From the NCBI RefSeq assembly GCF_000283155.1, contig NW_004454180.1:15713225-15777224 (forward strand): DNA of 64,000 nt, given 5' to 3'. Shown here piece after piece: positions 45,499-56,715 of this stretch (positions within the stretch are counted from its first letter, which is position 1; the number at the start of each line of letters is the position of its first letter). This stretch comes from Ceratotherium simum simum. Lineage: Eukaryota > Chordata > Mammalia > Perissodactyla > Rhinocerotidae. A program made the position numbers and the translations under genes. The notes beneath the pieces were generated by a model that did not search any database, was not told where the DNA came from, and worked only from the letters and a program-made list of their open reading frames with translations.

Positions 45499-46629
45499 TT
45501 CCACAGGTGGAAAAACATGTGTATTTCCCCAGAGAATCCAACCCAGAGCTGGTCACATGGCTGGTCAGTTCAACCAATACTTGAAAAACAAAAGTGAACG
45601 TGAAGGAAGGAAAGGCCGGAGAGCAGAATGGGCACACTAACGATTTATTCCAGCTGAGGCTGTCGGTCCTGCACAAATGCCCAGAATGACACCATAAGTG
45701 TCTTTTCACTAACTTTCATGACCCACCAGCAAATGTGCTTCCAGGTGTGACAACCAGAGCGGCTGTCTCCAGGGGGCTCTGCCTCTCACCTCGCCTTATG
45801 GACGCGGTTCTGAGAGGGGCCCTCTCGCTGTCGCAGCCTTTCAGAGGGATAGATGACCTCGGAAGCCCAAACGTGGAAGGCACAATCTCACCGTGAGAAG
45901 GAGATTCAATATATCTTTCAGTGTAGCTCCTGTCCACAACTTCCTGTCTCTGTGCACGGTTCCTTGTCCCACCTTTTGTCAGATGCTCGTCACTGCCCTG
46001 GTGTATTACAGGAGATTGTATACAGATGGATGTTACAGGGGCTGGACCCTGTGCAGCTGCAGGAGTGGGCTAAGCCACTGTCTGCAGGTCTGCTGTGGGA
46101 GCTCGGAGTCCACGGGGAGGGCAGCTGAGAAGGGAAGGGGGATGCACGGAGGACAGCGGCTGGAGCTGGACCCGTGGGCACAGTTGGAGCCCAGAGAGCA
46201 GACTGCAGCGCACGTCCATTCTCGCTGCCTCGGACCCTGATGGTGTGCCGTCCTGCGGGAGCCAGGGCCTGCCTTTCATCCATGAGCTAAACACACAGCT
46301 CAGGCCCAGAAGGCAGGGAAACCAAAGGGGGAGTGGGAGGAAGGTGTGCGTAGCCGGCCTGGCACAGCCTCACGCCAACGACGTGAGTCAACAGACAAGA
46401 GACGTGAGTGAGCTGCCAGTGCCTGTGGCTTCACTTCTGTCCCCAGACTCCACAGGAGGACTCACTTGTGGCACGCTCTGACCAGAAACACAGGGGAAGG
46501 GAATTCTGGGAAATGTGATCCAAGCTGGATGTCGACACCTGGCAAAGCCACACACCCAGCCCGAAGCGGATCACGTCACACAGGCCAGAATCACAGGAGC
46601 CCACAAGAAAATGTGTTTGCTCTTGATTA
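45499..46629. other. Unassigned, GC-rich
   Basis: About 1.1 kb, clearly GC-richer than anything in the first 44 kb except young repeats. No gene is recognised: open frames of 90-128 codons occur in several frames of both strands, as expected in stop-poor GC-rich DNA, and none has a motif. Confidence 0.5.
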
Positions 46630-46762
46630 CACTAGAACAGCAGCACCCCAAGGTTTCAGCCTCAGGCCTCTTTTACATTCTTAACAATTCCCGAGGATCC
46701 CACAGATCTTTTGTTTATGTAGATTATAGCCATTGATATTTATCATTTTAGAAATGAAAACA

Positions 46763-47026
46763 GGGGCCGGCCCGGTGGTATAGCGGTTAAGTGCACGCAC
46801 TCCACTTTGGAGGCCCGGGGTTCACAGTTTCGGATCCCCGGCGCGCACTGACGCACCGCTTGTCAAGTCATGCTGTGGCGACGTCCCATACAAAGTAGAG
46901 GAAGATGGGCACGGATGTTAGCCCTGTAACACAGGGCAAATCTTCCTTGGCAAAATGAGGAGGATTGTCAACAGATGTTATCTCAGGGCTAATCTTCCTC
47001 ACACACACACACACACACACACAAAA
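46763..47026 (+). mobile_element. ERE SINE with (CA)n tail and 13-bp target duplication
   Basis: Head GGGCCGGCCCGGTGGTATAG, middle GTCATGCTGTGGCGACGTCC, two tail units. The flanks AGAAATGAAAACA are identical at 46750-46762 and 47027-47039. The poly-A tail has been replaced by (CA)n. Confidence 0.96.
47000..47022 (+). repeat. (CA)n microsatellite in SINE tail
   Basis: About eleven CA units directly after the final CTTCCT of the ERE, before the remaining A-rich tail. Confidence 0.95.
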
Positions 47027-47430
47027 AGAAATGAAAACAAAGAAATTGAAAAATATTAATTTATTTAGAAGTAAGAATAATAAATCATTATATGTTAATA
47101 TAAATAACATTGTCTTATTAAAATAACTACATTTTCCAAAATAAAAATATTTAGAGAGAAGAAAGACATTGTTTTATGTTTCTCAAGTATCTTTAATGCT
47201 AAACTACCTTAATAGAAAACAGCTGGATTCTTGTGTCATTGATTCAGTCTGTTGTGACGTCACTCATCATGTAACCTCTGGAAAATTCCCTCGTAGAATC
47301 ACAAGAGAATGAGAGTGAAAAAGGCAAGCGGTGTCTTAGTGTTTTCATGAAAATAGCTTTGACTTCAAGACCCCCTGGAAAGGATCTTGGAGACCCCAGG
47401 GGTCGCTGGACCACACTTTGAGTACTTTGA

Positions 47431-49200
47431 GTACCAGAGAGAAGGCATTGTCCTCTAATTTTGATGACGTCCTGGGGAAAACTGTATAAATTGGAAGTGG
47501 TGATTCCCAGCCTCTGAGAGGAAGCTCTACAGAGCCTGTGGTTAGCCACAAGGGAAACCCCGGGGCGATTATCTGAATGATGTAAGTCCGAGTAACATGC
47601 CCATGGCTCAATCATTTGGGTAATTCAGACATTTCTCCCTGTGATTCCAAAAATTCATGACAATATTCTACCTTACTTTGTCTCTGCAGATGCTGACGGT
47701 AAGAGAGAAAAGAGTTGGAAAGAGAGAGGAGAAGAAGGGGCCAGGAGGAAAGGATGGAGGGAAGTCTCCTGGAGTTGTCTTCACGGATCTTCACCATCAC
47801 TTTGCAGAGACAGAAGCGGGTTCTGAGCCATTTGTGTGTCCTCAGAAGAGGCCGCCTTACCAGCAGTCTTACTGGGCTCTGGGACCAGTTTCAACACATT
47901 CCCCGAGGTCATGCACAGTGGTCACAGAAGTCCCTGGTGAGGGAAGTGGCCTTGCTGTGGATATTAACACATTTTCGATGCCCCTGGCCCATCCCCGCCG
48001 TGTTTATTGGAGAACATAAAGCCAAATTATTGCACCATTTGCCTGTTTATCATTGATGTTTTCATGTGGCTTAAAATATTTTTCCAGTCTTTTTCAAGTG
48101 CTATTTCTTTTTATATTGATTATAAAGCAAAACTTTTCTCCCAGAAAATATGAACATATTTATCAAGAAGCTAACTACTGCTCAAAATGATAATGTAAAT
48201 TCTTGTAATACCCTTTTTATAAATCAAAACCTTTATTTGGAATAAGAATCCTCTAAAGATCAACATTTTCTTTTCACCCAGCCCTCGTCCCTAGCCCAGT
48301 TTTCAGAAATATTTTGGAAAAGTACCAGCCTGTGATACCAACCATGCAGACACTGTTTGGACATGGCCACATTTTTATGGTCATTACCCTTTCACTGAAC
48401 CTTTATGGAATGAAGATAATGTCATGGTCAACGTTTCCCTTAAGTAAACTGTTTAAATGCAACATGATTTTCTTTTGAATTGTAATTAAAATTATAAACA
48501 CTTTCTATATTTTGTCTTTTTCTGATTCTAAAACTGCGGCGTATTTTTTGTACCAAAATTGGGTAATATCGGACATTAAAAAACCACCTATAAACCTACC
48601 ACCCAAAATAGCATTTTAGTGTATGCCCTTCCATTCATTTTTCTAAGCCTATATACACATGCAGTATCATGCATGCATTTACATGTGTATGATTTTTAAA
48701 CAGAATTGGGTCAAAGTCTTGATAAACCTTGGACGTCTATTTTGAGCATCTCTGTGAGCTCAGACTGTCCTTGCTGGAGGGGAGGAGCTGGTGGATGTCC
48801 CTGTGCCATGAGTGTTTGAGGAATGACTCTAGTATTGCTCATGGAACCCCACCCCATGCGAATCTCTTGTCTGCCTGAGCTTCCATGTAGGGAGGAGAGG
48901 GTGCCTCGAGACGAAATGGCTTTGAGTCCCAATGAGTCAGGGAAGGACCCCGGGGCTGAGGTGGTGTTTGTGGCGAATCATCGATTCTCAGTCAGGCGGA
49001 GGAGAGACCCGAACCCACCTCAGCTGTTCGTTGATGGCGGGGCTGGGCTGGACACTCAGCCTCAGAAAGGTGGTGGGGCTCCGAGAGTGTGAGAGGCCAG
49101 GAAGAGGGCCAGACAGAGGTGGCCCAGCCCCGTACACCCTTTGTAATTCTCCCATTTATAAAGGCTGAGGAGACTAGGAAGAGAGAGTGAGCAACTGAGA

Positions 49201-49201
<1 letters not shown>
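47431..49201. other. Unassigned; possible L1 scrap near its end
   Basis: About 1.8 kb. The part at about 48590-48720 (CATGCAGTATCATGCATGCA) resembles the reverse old-L1 segment. The rest, including a purine-rich tract at 47700-47770, is unassigned. No gene is recognised. Confidence 0.45.

Positions 49202-49236
<35 letters not shown>
49202..49236 (+). repeat. (TG)n microsatellite
   Basis: An uninterrupted run of about 17 TG units at the edge of the LTR-like element that follows. Confidence 0.97.
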
Positions 49237-49239
<3 letters not shown>

Positions 49240-49463
49240 AAGGAATTGGCTCACGTGGTTATGGAGGCTGAGAAGTTCCACGATCTGCAGTCGGCAGGCT
49301 GGAGACCCAGGAGAGCTGGTGGTGGAAGTTCCAGTCCAAGCCCAAAGGCCTGAGAACCAGGGGGGCTGAAGGTGTAAGTCCCAGTCCCAGGGCCCAAGAA
49401 GACCATGTCGCAGCTCAGGCAGTCAGGCAGCGAAAGAGAGAGAGAGAGAACGGGGGGTGTGGG

Positions 49464-49510
<47 letters not shown>

Positions 49511-49725
49511 TTCCCTCCTCAGCCTTTCTGTTCTGCCCAGGCCTCACTGGATTGGAAGATGCCCACCCACATTGGAGAGGGCCATCTGCTTTACTCAGTC
49601 TGCAGAATCAAATGCTAATCTCACCCAGACACACCCTCACAGACACACCCAGAATGATGCTTAACCAAATATCTGGGCACCTGGAGTCCGGTCAAGAAGA
49701 CACATAAAATGAGCCATGACACCCC
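49237..49725 (-). mobile_element. MLT1-like LTR, reverse, with GA expansions
   Basis: ACAAGGAATTGGCTCACGTG, ATCTGCAGTCGGCAGGCTGG, GAAGATGCCCACCCACATTG, CATCTGCTTTACTCAGTCTG, CCAAATATCTGGGCACC and GACACATAAAATGAGCCATG give a complete reverse element of the MaLR-like kind. Two GA arrays have grown inside it. Confidence 0.72.
49431..49507 (+). repeat. Two (GA)n arrays with a G-rich spacer
   Basis: GA arrays at about 49435-49449 and 49466-49507 flank CGGGGGGTGTGGGGGG. Confidence 0.95.
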
Positions 49726-49909
49726 AGGAGTGAGAGAGACCCACCGGGCCCAGGGCCCAGAGCTTGTCCTAGCCTGCTGCTCCTGCAGACCTCCTGTCCT
49801 GGTCGAGAATTGCTGTCACAGGAGTCTGAGGAAGGAGGAGCGTCATGCAGGACGTTGCCTAGAGTGGAGACTGAAGGATGTGAAGGAGAGCCTTGGCTGG
49901 AACTCAAAG
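49726..49909. other. Unassigned GC-rich sequence
   Basis: No recognised gene or repeat. Confidence 0.45.
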
Positions 49910-50345
49910 TCTCCCTGTGCCCTCAGGGTCAAATCCAAACTCCTTCCAGGGCTCAGCACGCCCCACAGCTCCTCCGCAGGCCCGTCTGCCTGCCGGCTGT
50001 GTGCAGAGGGCCTGAGCTGCCTGCCGCCTTGCTCTCGGCTCTGGACTACTGTGACTCTGTCTCCCCGGAACACACTTCTGCTCCCTCCTCGTTAGCTCCT
50101 TCCCACGTATCCCCCAGGATTCTGCTTCTCTGTGTTCCTTCTCCAGGAACTTTTTCTAACGGCTCCAAATCTGGGTCAGGTGTCCCTTCTGTGTGCCCTG
50201 TGGTACCCTGATGGTGTCTCTTGTCTTCGTCCTGCTCAACCAGCTGTATGCCTTTGGATAAGTCCTTTTGCTTCGATGAGCTTCCAGCTTCTTTCTCTGG
50301 GAAATGAAAGCTGGACCAGATGATGTGAGGACCTTTTGTTTGAGA
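49910..50345 (+). mobile_element. L2 fragment
   Basis: CCCTCAGGGTCAAATCCAAA, CTCCTTCCAGGGCTCAGCAC, TTCTCCAGGAACTTTTTCTA and TGGGTCAGGTGTCCCTTCTG follow L2 near its 3' end. Open frames of 128-152 codons here come from the stop-poor repeat and have no motif. The 50250-50345 end is uncertain. Confidence 0.72.
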
Positions 50346-50366
50346 ACTGTGATTTTCCAAATCTTT

Positions 50367-50675
50367 ATTTTTTTTTTTTGTGAGGAAGATCAGCCTTGAG
50401 CTAACATCCATGCCAATCCTCCTCTTTTTGCTGAGGAAGACCGGCCCTGAGCTAACATCTATTGCCAATCCTCCTCCTTTTTTTTCCCCCCTTTTTCTCC
50501 CCAAAGCCCAGTAGATAGTTGTATGTCACAGTTGCACATCCTTCTAGTTGCTGTATGTGGGACGCCGCCTCAGCATGGCTGGACAAGCGGTGCGTCGGTG
50601 TGCTCCCGGGATCCGATCCCGGGCCGCCAGTAGCGGAGTGCGCGCACTTAACCACTAAGCCATGGGGCCAGCCTC
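50367..50675 (-). mobile_element. Composite ERE SINE, long form
   Basis: T-run, two reverse tail units, then CTCCCCAAAGCCCAGTAGAT (the CTGGGGCTTTGG module, reversed), and a head with intact CGs ending CATGGGGCCAGCC. Flanks TTCCAAATCTTT (50355-50366) and TTCTGAATCTTT (50676-50687) are a 12-bp duplication with two mismatches. At about 309 bases it is the longest copy, carrying both module types. Confidence 0.94.
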
Positions 50676-50687
50676 TTCTGAATCTTT

Positions 50688-51414
50688 TTGATTACTTATT
50701 TAACCAGCTTATAACTTCTACTCCTCTCAGAAGTCCACGGAGAGAGGAGGATGGAGGTGACCTTCCAGTTCACCTTTGCAAACTCTTTCCATCTCTTTGC
50801 TCAAAGAAGGGAACTCGGTTTCTGGACTGTCCTGGTCATGGTCACATGACCAGAAGCCCCTCGGTTTGGTCCTGCAGGACTGAGAACCATCAGGAAAACA
50901 TGTCATCTCTCCTGGCTGTCCCTCTGTCGGTCTCTTCATGCTCAGAGGGGCATGTGATGGAGATTAACCAACTGCTTCAAAAGGAGATGAACCATCTAGA
51001 AACCTAAACTTCCCGTATTCAGGCTCACCAGGCCAGGGGCATTGCGGTCCAGAGATTTCTGCCGTTGGCTCACTTTCAGTCCAGGGAGGAACGGTTTGGG
51101 TTTTTGAATAATATTCCAGGAAGGGGGGCCCCACTGAAGGCCTGCTGTTGAAGAACTAAAACAGAATTTTGTTTAGATTCGTTGTTTCATCTTAACTTCA
51201 CCCCGTGGTAAACTGTCCCAGGTTGAAAACTGGAGCCATGAAAAAGACTCGGCTACTCTAGCCACGTCGGTGGGGCATTTGTAACTTCTCCCCAAACAGC
51301 ACAGCTGTCCTGGGATGTGGCTGATACTGAAGTTCAGACGGGCTGGCTTGGGCCCCTTCGGAGCACCTCCTCTACCCGATTGCTTTATTGTTGTTTCTTT
51401 CCTCTTAAAAGTGT
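50688..51414. other. Unassigned sequence
   Basis: About 730 bases with no recognised gene or repeat. A 162-codon frame starting in the ERE (50519-51007) runs into this part but shows no motif. Confidence 0.5.
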
Positions 51415-52810
51415 TCTGTTTTGAAATAATTTTAGATTTACAAAAATTTGCAAAACTAGCACAGAGTAACCGTGCTTGCTTCTCCCTTCCCCTCTCCTCC
51501 GTTTGTGTGTGTGTGTGTCTGTGAGTGTGTGTGTGTAGCTTTTTTCTGAGCAGAAGCTGCAGACATGATGCCCTCTTACATCCAGGCTCTTTACTCTGCA
51601 TATCCTGAAATAAGGCTCTCTCTTTTATAACTATAGTGCCATTATCAAAATTAGGAGATTAACCCAGATACAATTCTATTAGCTAATCTATAGACCTTAT
51701 TCAAATGTGCCAATTGTCCCACTAAAGTCCTTTTTCTGATCCAGAAATAATTATAATTCCTTAATATCATCAAATTCAAATGTTCCTATTTCCTTGATTA
51801 TGTAATTTTTAAAAATAACTTATATGTGGTTGAATCAGAATCCAATGAAGTTTCAGTTGGTTTGTATGTCTCTGAAGTACTTTTGAATCTAGATTTCCTT
51901 TACATTTCTTTTTTTTCTCCCTATTTACTTGTTGAAGAAAGTGGGTTATTTGTCAGTGGTGTTGATTTTGCAGACTGTGTTGCAATGGCAGCATGTAATA
52001 TGTTGTCTCCATCTCCGGTATTTCCTATACATTGGTCATAAGATCTGGGAGGGATTCAGGGTCGTTGTTTTGGCAAGAATGTTGCGAAGTGGTCGTGTGT
52101 CCTTCTATCGGGAGGCAGACAGTATCTGGCTGTATCTCTTTTTTGGGACATCAGCAGCCCTAGATGGCCATTGCCTGGATCCGTCAATTCACTTGGTATT
52201 GCAACACGGTGACATTTGTCCTATCATTTCTTCCGGTTCTTCTTTTTTAAAGCTGTAATAATTCTATAAAAGGAAACTTCCCTCACCAACTTTTCATTAT
52301 TTTGAGGTATTATTTGTATAGGAATGGCAGGATAAAAATGCTTGATTCTTCCTATTGGCTAGTTTTCAAAATAATGAGTTGGTTTCTTAGTAGCCTCTAA
52401 ATGTGACGAAGGCGTTTTTAAAAATATATTATTATGAACTCATGGAATTAAACATCTTTTACATACTTCAATCAATTTCAGTTTTTATTCTCATCAATGT
52501 TCAGATTGTCCTCCCTTTGGTGAACGAGAGATTAAGCTGCCTCCTGAGATCATTTGGGGATTCTAGCAGACCTAACGAGAGGTTTGTAGCTTTCTATGAC
52601 AAGATGTTCCAGAATCCTCCTGTACGTTTCCTGCTCTGGACCTCGAATAGGCCATTTCTCCAAGTGTCCCTCGTTTTCTCCCCGTGAAAATGGTATTTAG
52701 AGACAGTTTAGGTGCAAGGGCGCTCATGGCTGTTGTGTTGATTTTTGTTATTTGGCCTTTTCAACAGACAGAGCTAGGAAATATAAGGATAAAATATAAA
52801 GATTAGTACA
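51415..52810 (-). mobile_element. Old L1 3' UTR region, reverse
   Basis: TTTTGAAATAATTTTAGATT, a GT-rich patch (51504-51536), CAGTGGTGTTGATTTTGCAG, TGGATCCGTCAATTCACTTG, GACAAGATGTTCCAGAATCC and GGCCATTTCTCCAAGTGTCC follow the reverse 3' part of an old L1. It is the same segment as 6425-7900 and better preserved here. Confidence 0.7.
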
Positions 52811-53536
52811 TCATGAAATCATATGGCTACTTCAAAATCAAGTCTAGAGACTTTTTTCTCCACTTTTTTTAGAATGGTAAAACATATCTAACATAAAATT
52901 TGCCATTTTAGCTGTTTTAAGTGTACAATTGGTGGCGTTAATTACATTCACAATGTTGTGCCACCACCATCTACTTCCCAATTTTTTCATCACCCCAAAC
53001 AAAAACTGCACCCATTAAGCAATAACTTCCCATTCTCCCCTGCCCAGGCCCTGGTAAGTTCTAATTTACTTTCCGTCTCTATGTGTTTGACTCTTCTATA
53101 TTCTTCGTACAAGTGGAATCACACAGTACTCGTCCTTTTGGGTCTGGCTTATTTCACTAAGCAAAATGCTTTCAAAGTTCATCCCTATTGTAGCATCTAT
53201 CAGAATTTCCTTTCTTTTAATGGCTGAATACTATTGCATTGTATGTATAGACAACATTTTGTTTATCTATTTATCTGTTGATGGGCACTTAGGTTGTTTT
53301 GACCTTTTGGCTATTGTGAATAATGCTGCTACGAAGGTGAGCATACAAGTATCTGTTTGAGTCCCTGCTTTCGAATCTTTCGGGTACATACTTAGGAAAT
53401 GCTGAGTCATATGGCAATTCTCTTTAGCTTGTTGAAGAACCACCAAACTGTTTTGCACAGCCCTGTACCGTTTTACATTCCCACCAGCAATTTCTCCACA
53501 TCCTCAATGCTCGTTATTTTCCCTATTTTTTAAAGC

Positions 53537-53703
53537 TTCGGTGCATGGTTGTGTATCCTAGTTGTTAGTTTAGTTCTCTATGTGAGCCTCTGCCACAGTA
53601 TGACAACTGACAGAAGGGTAGTGTGGTTCCATGACTGGGAAATGAACCCCTGGCCATGGTGGTGAGAGTGCTGAATCTTAACCACTAGACCACCAGGGCT
53701 GGC
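53537..53703 (-). mobile_element. Old ERE-related SINE, tail missing
   Basis: GCTTCGGTGCATGGTTGTGT, CCTCTGCCACAGTATGACAA and ACCACTAGACCACCAGGGCT match the head and middle of the older subfamily seen at 25111. The GTTAGCTCAGGGC tail units are absent. The insertion is in the L1 T-tract, so the duplication is hard to define. Confidence 0.8.
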
Positions 53704-53912
53704 TTGTTTTTTTTTTTTTTTTTAATAGCCATCCTAGTAGGTGTGAAGTGGTATCTCATTGTGGTTTTGATATGCATGACTAATGATGTTGAGCATCTTT
53801 TCATGTGCTTATTGATGATTTGTATATCTTCTTTGGAGATAGTCTAGTCAAGTCCTTTGACCATTTATTAATTGAGTCACTTGTCTTTTTGTTGTTGAGT
53901 TATAGGAGTTCT

Positions 53913-54170
53913 TTATATAGTCCCAATTCCCGGTTGGGTCTCAAATGACCCAATTTCTTCAATAAATAAATAGCAAGGAAAAAAGAAGAAATGTAAATGA
54001 AATCTAGATAGTAAACTCTTATCAGATATATGATTTGCAAATATTTTCTCCCATTCTGTAGGTTTTCTTCTCACTTTCTTGATAATGTGTTTTGATGCAC
54101 AAAAGTTTTTAATTTTGATGAAATCTAACTTACTTAGTTTTTTCATTGTTGTTCCTGCTTTTGGTGTCAT
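53913..54170 (-). pseudogene. L1 ORF2p C-terminal piece
   Basis: The minus-strand frame contains KLSKLDFIKIKNFCASKHII and RKPTEWEKIFANHISDKSLL, typical of L1 ORF2p before the C-terminal cysteine region. It is truncated by stops and by a short non-L1-like insertion near 53925-54005. Confidence 0.75.
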
Positions 54171-54255
54171 ATCTAAGAATCCAGTGCTACATCCAAGGTC
54201 ATGAAGATTTACCCTTATGTTTTCTTCTAAGAGTTTTAGTTGACTTATTAGATGC

Positions 54256-56349
54256 TCAAATTATAGTTTTCCATTGTAAGAGTCAAGATGGTTTAGACTG
54301 TTTTGCAGTAACAAACTTGAGATCTTAGTAATTTAGTACAATATAAATTGCAGGTCATTTACCACACAGCACAATATGGATTGGGCCATCCTCCTACATC
54401 CTGCAGCTACACGGAGTAAGAAAAACCTACGAGGGATGCTTTTAAAAATCACACCTGGAAGTACACAATTTTCACCACCTCCCATTGGCCACCTCTCAGT
54501 CACACGTCTCAGCCTAACAGCAGTGGAGGCTGGGAAACGGCATCTTCCTGTCTGCCCAGGAGCCAGAACTGCTCTCCGCTGCGTGCTGTAGTCTGTTGGC
54601 TGTGTCTACTCAACTACTTGCTTTGTGAATTGAACAGAATGAGAAATAAGCAAAACCGAGTATTTTAGATTAAGAAGTTATTAGACAACATCTTAAAGCT
54701 TCATCAGATATTTTATGTTTTACTTTCTGTCTCCTGGAGATCATAAGCTAACAGGTCATTCACTCGTGTTGCAAACACAAGGCAGGTTATTGGTGTTAAT
54801 TATAATATCACATAATTTATATGAGTTGCTATTTTCTAGGGGAAACTAGCACTCGTTCAGGCTAATGAGGTTCTATAATTGAGGATCAGGCGGGAACTTA
54901 GGAAGGGGACGTCTGTGAAGTGCCTATCAGGCCTTTGAGATGGCAGGCAGCTTCCAGATAAAGAACGTGAAATCGTTTTGTTAATTTTGGCTCAGGGGAT
55001 GTGCTCTTTATAAATATGGTTTGAAAGGAAGCAGAGGGGAGAGGAGAGGGGAGGAGGGGGAGAGCCACAGGACTGCGAGAGGCTGCTCCTGTGTTCTGTG
55101 GCCGTTTCAGTGGGGCAGCCCAAGAAAGAGCAGAGGAAGGCAGTGGGAGTGCTGACACACCACCATGCACGTTGGTTTGGATCGCTCGCAAGAGAAGCGT
55201 TGAGAGAAAGCTGTGACTAGACCTTGAGAACCTTACAACAGCACTTCTGTCATTTTCAAAAATTTTCAAAACAGAGAAATGTCAGGGAGTCTTGATTAAT
55301 ATGAAACAACCTCAGCACTGGGTGTGGATCCAGGGGCATTATTCAGGGGAAGACAAAGCTATACTTCCTTGTCACCAGTGCAAACAATGCCTCCGTCAGA
55401 AGAGGACACAAGTCACTCTGAGGCTCTTGCCTCAGTCTCCCAGGACTCTCCCCCTCTAGGAGGTGGGCCGCAGATGGTGACCACAGGGCATTAACACTTA
55501 CTGAGGGTCAAGCGAGTTTACTCGACTGGAGCATTTCATTGGGAAATCACTGTGGCCTTCCCATCTCCCCCATGGCTAAATCAGTACACAGTGTGGTGAG
55601 AAGCTACCATGGAAGGCAAGCGAGCACAGCCCTGCTTCCTTATGCGTTTCCAACCTTAGCATGCAGGTGTCTCCAGCTTGGGGGTGTTAAGGAGGTTGAA
55701 ATTCTCATGACAAATATTTTCTTTGGTTCTTGCACATATCTACGCAAGGCAGAACTTCACCCCCTTGCCAATGAACTGAAGTCCCTGAGAAGCCCTTTGA
55801 GGGGTGGGGGGATGTCTCCCAGAGAAAACTGATGCCAGGAGTGACATCTCCCAGCACTCTCAAATGACGTCCTCCCGGCACCAGCACCGATCAGTGTTCC
55901 TGGATGAGCCCCTCCTTGAGTCACACCAGGAGACGTGCTGGCCTCCCCACCCCCATCTCCCCCTTGCTCAGAAGTCTGTATAACCCCCACCCTCCTTTCT
56001 GCCAAAACCATCTCACAGATTTATTCATGCAAGTAGATTCCACTTGACCATCCCACCTGCTCAGCTGATTTTCCTAGACAGCGTGAATCCTGGCTAAGTC
56101 CAAGGGTTGATGCCCGCTATGGGAGTGCAGGGAGCACATTCTGAGTTTGGAGGACTCTGACTCTGTAACTTCTTGCATTGTAAATGAAACTAATGGTTTC
56201 TTGCCTCCCCAAAACTCATTGGTGCAATCCTCATTCACGGAGTGAGGTCGATTTGCAAAGCTTTGCTCTGGACTTGGTGTGAAGTTTAGGGAGCTGGATG
56301 GCTACAGGGGAGCATTTCCCATGGCTGACGTCATATGAGCTCTTCAACA
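54256..56349. other. Unassigned, moderately GC-rich
   Basis: About 2.1 kb. The part at 54270-54610 (GACTGTTTTGCAGTAACAAA, CTCCCATTGGCCACCTCTCA) resembles an unnamed reverse mammal-wide repeat. The rest is unassigned and repeat-poor, with purine-rich GAGGGGAGAGG near 55030. No gene is recognised. Confidence 0.45.
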
Positions 56350-56450
56350 TGTCGTCTCCGTAACCCCCACACAGACCTGGTGAGGTATTATCACTCCGTT
56401 CTTCAGCTGAAGACACTGATGATGAGCGTGCCCAGGTCTCAATGGTTACT
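56350..56450 (-). mobile_element. Possible MIR fragment
   Basis: ACAGACCTGGTGAGGTATTA and TCAGCTGAAGACACTGATGA resemble the reverse MIR core, strongly diverged. Confidence 0.35.
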
Positions 56451-56715
56451 GAGTGATGCAGAAGCTTTTTAGTTTGATGTAGGTCCACTTGTTTATTTTT
56501 GCTTTTGTTGCCTTTGCTTTTGGTGTCAAATCTGAAAAATCATTACCAAGACCAGTGTCTAGGAGCTTACTGCCTATGTTTTCTTCTAGGAATTTCTTGG
56601 TTTCAGGTCTTATGTTCAAGTCTTTAATCCATTTTGAGTTGATTTTTGGGTCTGGTGTAACACAGTGGTCCAGTTTCATTCTTTGCACATGGATGTCCAG
56701 TTTTCTCAACATCAT
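56446..56715 (-). pseudogene. L1 ORF2p piece, 89 codons open
   Basis: The minus-strand frame reads as ORF2p: [40 protein letters not shown] and [19 protein letters not shown]. The frame is unbroken, but the fragment lacks endonuclease and catalytic parts. The last codons lie outside the L1 homology. Confidence 0.88.

Larger units (their letters stand above)
46630..47430. mobile_element. hAT-like DNA transposon fossil, split by ERE
   Basis: CTCAGGCCTCTTTTACATTC, CAGATCTTTTGTTTATGTAG, AATAACATTGTCTTATTAAA, AACAGCTGGATTCTTGTGTC, CATCATGTAACCTCTGGAAA and GGACCACACTTTGAG form the order of a non-autonomous mammalian DNA element. I recognise it but cannot name it with certainty. The ERE at 46763-47026 interrupts it. 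Confidence 0.55.
52845..54255 (-). mobile_element. L1 3' end, reverse, split by a SINE
   Basis: GGTAAAACATATCTAACATA, AAGTGGAATCACACAGTACT, GGCTATTGTGAATAATGCTG, then after the SINE TAGCCATCCTAGTAGGTGTG, GTTGAGCATCTTTTCATGTG, ATATGATTTGCAAATATTTT. ORF2 remains readable in pieces. A SINE at 53537-53703 sits in a T-rich target. Confidence 0.9.

Noticed and set aside
45720..45850. A second MER20-like fragment
   Set aside because: Only GTGTGACAACCAGAGCGGCT is suggestive; the rest does not follow the element.
45893..46481. Overlapping frames of 90-128 codons in GC-rich DNA
   Set aside because: They occur on both strands in several phases, as expected where stop codons are rare. No domain is visible.
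47687..47701. A possible micro-exon (TCTCTGCAG / ATGCTGACG / GTAAGAG)
   Set aside because: Splice-like flanks around nine bases arise by chance, and no partner exon with coding potential was found.
50519..51007. A 162-codon open frame
   Set aside because: Its first third is antisense ERE. The rest has no motif and no splice or promoter context.
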